Shown here piece after piece: positions 19,245-28,200 of a stretch of 30,548 bases of DNA. The notes under the pieces are model-generated. The model was given only the letters and a program-made list of their open reading frames with translations, searched no databases and was not told where the DNA came from. Within the stretch, counting starts at the first letter, position 1; every line of letters begins with the position of its first letter. The translations under genes were made by a program, and so were the position numbers. This DNA is from Saccoglossus kowalevskii (Eukaryota > Hemichordata > Enteropneusta > Harrimaniidae): contig NW_003113464.1 of the NCBI RefSeq assembly GCF_000003605.2, positions 231,811-262,358 on the forward strand, in the 5' to 3' direction.

Positions 19245-22200
19245 GTAAAACAGTCATGAGTTGTTATTAAAGTTTTCAGATTTTTGTTCTCGACAAGATT
19301 AGTTCCATTCCTATAAACAGTTAACTGATACAAATACGATACGATACCCTTCAACTTTCATATATGAAGTAGTGAATTTTATTTTATTTATTCACACGGT
19401 TCTGTGGCCTTAAATAAAATAGTATTATATATAAATAAATAACATATTCATTGTCGTTATTTTACATAATATTAAACACAATATAACATTGCTTCATATA
19501 GAACGTTAATAATACCAAAACAATAAACATCTAAATATCTGCAAATGGTTACAGACAATAAGTTTGTCAGGACCGCCAGTTCCTATGCGTAATCACAATA
19601 ATGATATTTATTCAAATGATAATTATACGCCTATCCTACTGCATATTTTGCAGAAATGCGAGAAGAAACAATAATGTCAAGGTGATAGTGACCCAACCAC
19701 GACGAATGGCTGCAATATCATTGGCTAAGAGAGTAGCTTATGAGATGAACGAGAACGTGGGTGATACAGTGGGTTATCAGATAGGAAGAGAGTCCCGTGT
19801 TTCACAGTGTACACAAATTATATACGCCACGACTGGATTTTTATTACAGGTACGTATCTGTATTACCAGTAATCAGTGCTCCCAGGCGTAGCAGTGATCG
19901 TGAACCGTCAAGTTTCAAGAAAAAAATAAGTTGAAAAATAAAACAACTTACCTTACCTTTGTAAATTGGACAGCCACTCTTACCGGTAAGCAAAGATGTG
20001 CATAATCTAATTTTCAAATGGTGCAAAGTTACTATACAATATTTACTATACAAATGAGATACTGCTTCACCTGTTTTAAAGACATTACATTTTTTTCCTT
20101 TTATTCAAATTGCAAGCACGCGACTGCGTCTCGTGTGAATAGCGTCCTTGTAGTACGGAGTACCGTTTTATCGGGTGCCGTTAGTGCATTTACTAGTATA
20201 AGCAAAATATATAATATTGCTTTCCGAAATAAATATATGCATATATTTTAGTTGTCTGTAAAAATTAAATGTATATATAATATTTTTGTCTTTAAATTTT
20301 ATATGTATATAATTTTGTATATGCATATAATAAAAGTAAGCCTGAAAATTATTTGTATACAACGTAAGTGTAATATAAGGTTATTACGAAGATACCTCAA
20401 AGTGTGCACGAAGTCAGTACAGCGGCAGTATCGACCGACGCGCAGCGCAGATACCTCAAAGTATGCACGGAGACAGTACAGCGACAGTATCGACAGACGC
20501 GCAGCGGAGGTCGATGCGACAACGTACTGTCTGAGTGCATACTTTGAGATATCTTCGTAATAACCTTATTATTGTACATCTTTTCCTACTAAGGATACAT
20601 CATGGGAATGCCGAAATCTAAAAAGTTTAGAACAAAATCAGCGAACTTCTTTGTATGGAGTCCGGTCAAACTGAACCCTGGTGGCAGCCATGTTTGTTTT
20701 TATGATTAGAGGACGATTACGCGCGTAATCATTCCTTATTTGGAATTCGCATTTCCTATTATAGTAGGATGAAAATACCCTGTAAAATACAGCAAAATTA
20801 CCGCGATGACATTTTATTTTTTGTGTGATACAGCAGTAATTCAAAATTGACAGTTGTTTCATTAAGCTTCATAAATACTGAACAGAAATTGCGGAATTAT
20901 TTTTCATCAAATTCAAGATTTAAACGGTCTATGTAACTAGCACATAAAAGCTCGACATATCGAACTTTAAATGTATGTCAAGATGGCCTAGCTGTCTAAG
21001 GCGCCAGACTCAAAGATTAAATACCTTGCCATAATGTCAGGGTTATATGTGCGAGTATTCTGGTCAGGAATGTGGGCGATTGTTCGAATCCCACTTCTGA
21101 CAATGTAGTTTTACTCTCGGTAACTTTGCATATTCTCGCACGTTTTAGCTTGGTATGACATTTTATTTTTCGTGTGATACAGCAGTAATTCAAAATTGAC
21201 ATTTATTTATTTCATTTAGTTTTTTAAATACCGAACTGAAATTGCCGAATTATTTTCATCAAATTCAAAATTTAAACGGTCTATGTTACTAGCACATAAA
21301 ATCTCGATATATCTAACATTAAATGTATGTTAGGATGGCCGAGCGGTCTAAGGCGCCAGACTCAAGGAGTATATACATTGCCCTAATCTCAGGGTTATAT
21401 GTGCGAGAATTTTGGTTCACGAATGTGGGCGTGGGTTCGAATCCCAGTTCGGATTATATATATAATTGGGAAGTGTGTATTTATTATAAAAAAAATTGTT
21501 TATTACAATAGCATGACAATTTCATATACTGGAAGCCAAAATTGTTTATAAATAAGTAATGAGCTATCTATTATCATATACAAATAAGTTCAATAATTCA
21601 CTTCATTATATAGAAACAATTTGTACCACAATTGTATTATGTACATAGAATAGTGTAATTATTACATATAGTTTGTATTATGTACATATAATAGTGTAAT
21701 TATTACATATAGTTTGTATATGTACATAGAATAGTGTAATTATTACATATAGTTTGTATTATGTACATAGAATAGTATAATTATTACATATAGTTTGTAT
21801 TATTTACATAGAATAGCGCAATTATTAAATATAGTTTGTATTATGTACATAGAATAGCGCAATTATTACATATAGTTTGTATTATGTACATAGAATAGTG
21901 TAATTATTACATATAGTTTGTATTATGTACATAGAATAGTGTAATTATTACATATAGTTTGTATTATGTACATAGAATAGTGTAATTATTACATATAGTT
22001 TGCATTATGTACATATAATAGTGTAATTATCACATATAGTTTGTATTATGTACATAGAATAGTGTAATTATTACATATAGTTTCTTTATGACAATCAATT
22101 CATAAACCCATATCTGGCGAGGACCACTTATTTCCTGATGGTGGGGAATCATTGATACCCCAAGTAGCTATAGTCACTGCAAATACACTGTTTTCAGAGC

Positions 22201-25200
22201 ATAATCGTTAACGACTAACACACCAAAACCATTCATTTTGCTGATATCAGTGAGTCTGATTAAGAAACACATTTCAGGAGAATACGTGAAACATAAATTA
22301 CAAAATGTAACTTTTATTCCAGTTATTAAATTTACTGTGACATTAGACTTAGTATTAATGAATAAAGAGTACCCAGTCCTGAACAATTCAGTCACGTGAC
22401 TTATATATCTTATAATGAAATTGTAATCTCAGTCTACCTGTTAAAGATTCAAGTTTAATATGATATTTTCTTTTCCGCAGAAACTAATGAATATTCCATT
22501 ATTACTTAATCGTGAAAAGTATACTCATATAATCTTAGATGAAACACATGAAAGGAAGATTGAGGGCGATATATTGAGTTTAATTCTCAAACTCCTAATG
22601 GGTAATCATGATATAAAGATTGTTATAATGTCAGCTACACTTCAAAGTGATATTTTTGCGAGGTGAGTTCTGAACTGTGTTTTGAATTCATTATGGTGTC
22701 CAGTTTTAGTTTTGAAATTAAAAATTTGAACATATTAGAAAGCCTAGTTAGCAGGTACACTGTGCTTCCTTTGAAGTCATTCAGAAATGAACCAGGTGCG
22801 GCATGAAACGACAGTGGGTTTGCTGAAACATGTTCACAAACTTGACACAAGTTTATATGACAGAATTTGTCATTTAATTCACTAAACTGTCACTAAAATG
22901 TGAGCAATTTCTAATTGATTTGGCTTGAAGGTTGATACACTACACAAATATATGGCGGGTCTTTTGTTTATATAATATGAGTGCCTGCCCCAACATTTCT
23001 TTAGTAAACCATACTTTTCAGCTTGTCACCCAATCGAAACAATGAACCACAACATGTCTACATATTCGCTGCAACCCGATCGATGGATTGGTCTATATTG
23101 GTTGACGGAAGACAATATCACGTCATTTATAATGATACCATATAAGACATTATATTATTTGTATTACAGCTATTTTATTGAAGGAACAGGTAAAGTGGCT
23201 GAGCCTATACAGGTCGAAGGAAGACAACATCAGATCGAGGTTATTTATATTGATGATATTTTATCTCAATATGGTGACAGTCTTCAGCTTGACTTCGACG
23301 ATGTCAGGGCTTTGGCAGATGCTTGGATACAATTCAATCTTAGCTGGCTTGTAGTTGAACAATGGAATCAGGAAGACTCAACTGACGAATCTGGCGAATC
23401 AGACGAATCTGACTCAGGCGAATCTGACAAATCTGGGTCTACGCCTATAACCACTACAGATGACTTGGCTCACCAGTTTGAAGTTCTCTTTTCGAAATGT
23501 AAGTGTCACAGTGTCGTGCAGACACAACAATGAAAGGATATATATTAATATGACTCAATACACAGAACGGAAGCGAGTATTATTTCATAAGTGTTACAAT
23601 GCATTGCGTATAATGACAATTTTAGATAAAACAGTCTCTGGTATTTATTAACTCCAAATTTTATAAGTTATATATGTAATTGACAATACTGAGATAAAAA
23701 AAAACTGGAACTTGTCTAAATCTTCCTATGGAACAACCTCAGTAAAATGTCGATTGATATTATGACATGGTCTAGTTGTGTTGTTAACAATGACCCTGAA
23801 TGTAACATATAAAACGGTTTACAGGTTTAGATTTATATAAAAAAAACAACACTACAGTAATTATCTGCATGATAATAAACAGTTCTAATTCATTTGTACT
23901 AGGGTTTACTGGCGAAGGTGGAAGAGAAGTACTGTCTAGATACATGTATAACATCAGACACGCTGCACCACTGACATCGGTCAGACAAGGAATACAACCG
24001 GGATTCTATGACGTATGTGTAGCTCTAGTTAAAGGTTTTGCACTCTCCGGAGAAACTATTCTAATTTTTCTTCCAGGTAATGTGAAAAACAATTTACAGG
24101 TTGTTAAATGTTAGGAAAATCACTATTAGCCAACTAAAGGATTCAATGCATAAATAAAAGGTGCCGTCTCCATGGCAATCATATCCAGAACTACCACAAA
24201 ATCAAGAAAAATATTATCCGTAACTGTTTTGACAGGCATATAGACAGACAAATAAACTAACAAACAAAAACTGGCAAATATATAGCCTTCTTGTCGTAAG
24301 TTATGCATAAATGACTTTAATATGTAGGTGGTCTCAAACTATGATAACGGCATCGTTCCATTCGAAGTTATGAATTAGGTACACTGCTTTTTTTCTTTAT
24401 ACGTTTCCACAATTCGATAAGTATGTTGGCAGATGTAAATAAGACCGGTCTTCTACACGAGGTGGTGAACTAGCTAAAAAAAATATAATATTACTAAAAT
24501 AAAATGGAATGTCTTTAATTGCATCTGTTCTGAATATATTATTTTATTCAATTGTGTTATTATATAGATATATTATTTTTCCAAGGTATTAATGAAATAT
24601 ATCTAATGTGGGATGCCCTGTCCCATTTGGAACGCAGTAGATCATATCGACATCCAATCAAATTGTTCATTTTACACTCACAGGTATGTATGAATGAACA
24701 CGTTATAAAGCTGGTGACGGTTTACTTTCAGGAGATTTCGTTTTAAATAAATGAAATAAAATCAAAATAATACACGGGAAGTGGGAGAATTCCAAAGGCG
24801 TAACGATTTATGAATGCCAAACTGATCTTGGCATTTGCGTATGTAAACTTGGATGTACCAATCATTCAATTCTAGAGAACGCATTAATGAACCTCAATAG
24901 CACTTCATGAAAATACGTAATGAATCTGGGAAACGAATACATCTCATAGTTATCTTTACGTCAGAGTGAGAATAGATCATATAATGATAAAAGTTTAATT
25001 AAAGGGATTAAATGTTCTGCTTGCATTTGCATTTGCATTTGCATTGTATATGACACAATTCGTGTAATGGTCAATTTTGTTTCTTCTAAGATTCCACGAG
25101 ATGAGCAAGAAGAGTGTTTCAACGAACCTGAACCATCAGCTGCTCACGTCATCTTGGCAACAAACATGGCTGAAAGTTCACTGACCTTACCCAAAGTACG

Positions 25201-28200
25201 CGTTGTTATTGATTTTGGATTATTCCGCGATGTAAGGTACGATGATAGATCATGTACGACGCGATTGGTTACCAAATGGTGTTCCATGGCTAGTGCTGCA
25301 CATAGAGCAGGTATGTACAGTTAGGAGGTCACAATTAATATTGTAGTAGAGGTTTTAAGGAAGTAATATACTAGTATAATTGTATTATTAGCGGAACAGT
25401 TTTGAACCATACCAACATATATTTGTTGGAAGTTCATATTTCGAACTAATTAGATGCAACCTTTATGTGATCACGTGACTGCTAAGTAAATAAAGCCTTT
25501 ATCGAAGATTAAAATGAGTAGTGTAACGAGATACTAGTATTTCCTTGGTAAATGTAGAAGAAAACTTGGCAAACAATCAGAGCAATTTCTCATAACTTTT
25601 AAATGTATATTTTTCCACTTTTCACCAGAATCTCGTTGTTACGTTGAAATTTTTTTAGAATGCGTAAATTTAACAAAATTCGGTGACCAGAATTTGTTTA
25701 TTTGTATATACCACATCACTGTAAAAAGTGAAAAATCTGTTGAGTAGTACTGATTTGATTGGTCGTTTTGAGGTCAGAGGTTAAACAAAAGTATACACTC
25801 ATTTGCATATCAATAGATGAATAGTAGAATTGCTACATAGATAATTGAACTCGTCATGAAATCTTCTGTGGCCAATGTTTAACGTCAAGTAAAATGTACT
25901 TGATTGGTAAACATCTAAAGTTGTTTTAAAATAATTTCATAATTAACTGTGTGATTTCTGAATTATTTCATCTATATGTGTCAATGCTACAAATTATTAT
26001 ATTAATACATTAAATGATTTATTTAAAGTTGATTTGAACAATAATGCTGTGTACGAAGTATGACCATTCTTGACAACTTAGGGGGTCATGTGATCATTCC
26101 AAAGAATTCGTGGAATTGATAACATTTCCACAGGAACAACATGATACTTGAACGACAGAGACAAAGCATTGTCAGCAATGGTTATATAATTAATATATAT
26201 TAAATTAATATATATTATTTGAATGTGAGAAAGATGATCATTATTTATGATTTCATATGTTCATATGTATATATATTGTCAGGGCGTACTGGTAGAGTGT
26301 TTGGAGGAAAAGTCATCAGACTGATGACACGTGGTTTTTTTGACACGTGCTTAGATGAATTTGATCCACCAGAGATGGAAACGCGCCCTCTTGATAAAAT
26401 TGTTTTACACGTCAAGCAAGTCACCAATATATTGTTTCGTAAGCATGCAACCAGTGATCTATTAGGACGAACCATAGAGCCACCAACTATTGGGCGATTC
26501 AAATATGCCGTTAAAAACCTTGCCAATATTGGAGCACTCCGGGGTGAGTTGACAAGTTGCAGTCTTAATGGTTTGGTTGTATTAATTTAGCCCATATTGT
26601 GACTCGGTCGTTTTACGTTCAACAACATTCCATTCGACAACCAATCAAGGGTCTTGTAACAATGCACGTTGTAGTAATATTGATTTTTGTAAGACGCTGT
26701 CTGATTGATAGATTAGAGACACCAAAACGGGATACTCATACGATTTAAATTTGTATCTATATATTGCATTTCTATACAGGTAATTCACAGTACAGTGATA
26801 TGACAGTATTCGGACATATTGCAGTCAAGTTACCACTGGACATACCTCTGTGCCGTCTTGTGTATTACGGAGTCATTTTCAATTGCACCTGCGATGCAGT
26901 TGTCATGGCAGCATCTTTATCATTACAAGTGTGTCCGTTTACACTTCCAAATATTTTGGTATGTTCACAACGATTTATTTGAAGTGTATTGTAAACCTAC
27001 AGTGGCTCAGCAATTATTTACCTACGACATAACGTGCGAAATGGAATCGTCTCACTCTAAGGCCGAATTTAATATATTTGACATTTGCTGCCTACGAGGC
27101 TTGCAACCCTAAAGCTATTGCTGTGTTTCTTTTTCTTATTCTTTAATACCCCGAGAATATTGCAAAAACAAATGTGCAACCAATAATATATATAATCATT
27201 AAAAAAGAGATATGACTAACATATCGTATTACCATATATGATCACGTGACTTTATTGTTATGCAATAAACTGTAATATATTAAGCACTATGTGCAAAAGT
27301 TTAATATGGTTCAGACAATATATGGTTGTGACAGCTCTTTGAATAAATACATGCCAAGTAATTCATGATTTATCAGTGCTGATTGTAATCAGGTTTGCGA
27401 ATTTATGCTTTCACTTTTAGCTTTGAAGGTTGTTAATTACTGTATGTGTTTAATAAACAGAGTTGCAGCTAGTGCGCTTGACCTGTTAATATCAGAAATA
27501 TTATAAAATGTTCGTTCTAGCTGATGATCTGATTTATATTTGTAGGTGATTACAGATCCATTAAAGCTGATGGAGTCTCTTCAACGTAGTTCAGAGTCAC
27601 GTGCTATGTTTGATAGAGGTGAATACAGCGAACCAATTATGTATACCAACATGTTCCACGCCTGGCTTGAAAGCAAAGTGAAAGCAAGGGACAGGCGATC
27701 TACTCGAGCACAGATGAGTAGTTTCTGTCACGATAATGCATTGATACCTAAGCGACTAATTGAAATGGAGAGTGCAGTATCTCTAATAGCGTGCAGAATC
27801 CATCCATATTTACCAAGCAACAGCAAGGCACGTGATGATGTTGCAAAACTGCTGCAGATACTGAATACTGAAGTTGATAACGAAGATGATATTGGCGATG
27901 ATGAACATGATGATACAAGAGCCGACAAAGACGAGAGCACCGCCGTCGAATCTAGGCCCATACACAAGAAGATCAGCAAGGGACCCCAAGGCGATGTATA
28001 TCCTGATCAAAATAGATTCAGGTGGCCCAATAGCAGGCTTCACAGACGAGCCAATGTGGCGAAAGCTCCCGCTGTAATAACACCACTCCATGTTGATTCC
28101 CTCTTCTGTTCCGACACTCTTTTACTGAAAGCCCTACAGGTGGCTGCATTCAGTCCAAACTACTTTATTGGAACACGAATTGTTAAAAACTCAAAAATGT

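Larger units (their letters stand above)
20806..21504. repeat. Tandem duplication of a ~349-bp unit carrying a tRNA-Leu-like sequence
   Basis: The block starting ATGACATTTTATTTTT at 20806 recurs at 21155 (offset 349). The similarity is collinear through GATACAGCAGTAATTCAAAA, TTTAAACGGTCTATGT, CTAGCACATAAAA and into the tRNA-like part. The two units share tRNA and non-tRNA flank alike, so they arose by DNA duplication and not by retroposition of a processed tRNA. The second unit becomes unrelated soon after its tRNA part. Confidence 0.85.
19850..22480 (+). other. Intron 2 (2.6 kb), rich in repeats
   Basis: The largest intron in the window. It carries foldback element copy 2 (20375-20569) with its shared right flank, two tandem tRNA-Leu-like units (20806-21455) and an 11-copy satellite (21630-22080). 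The rest shows nothing recognisable. Confidence 0.85.

Noticed and set aside
20018-20362. Overlapping frames in intron 2
   Set aside because: AT-rich Tyr/Ile/Lys-biased frames on both strands with no family resemblance; they lie within an intron bounded by good splice sites.
23042-23169. Upstream extension of exon 4 starting at an ATG
   Set aside because: The residues do not fit the helicase family, and a good acceptor (TTGTATTACAG) at 23169 joins exon 3 to exon 4 in phase with the expected S-Y-F.
23499-23533. Read-through of exon 4 to a stop at 23531
   Set aside because: A GTAAGT donor at 23499 joins in phase to exon 5, creating a Trp codon and continuing the family sequence; the read-through would truncate the helicase.
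27728-28091. Antisense frames of 83 and 93 codons
   Set aside because: They are shadows of helicase exon 10, driven by its acidic GAT/GAC-rich codons.
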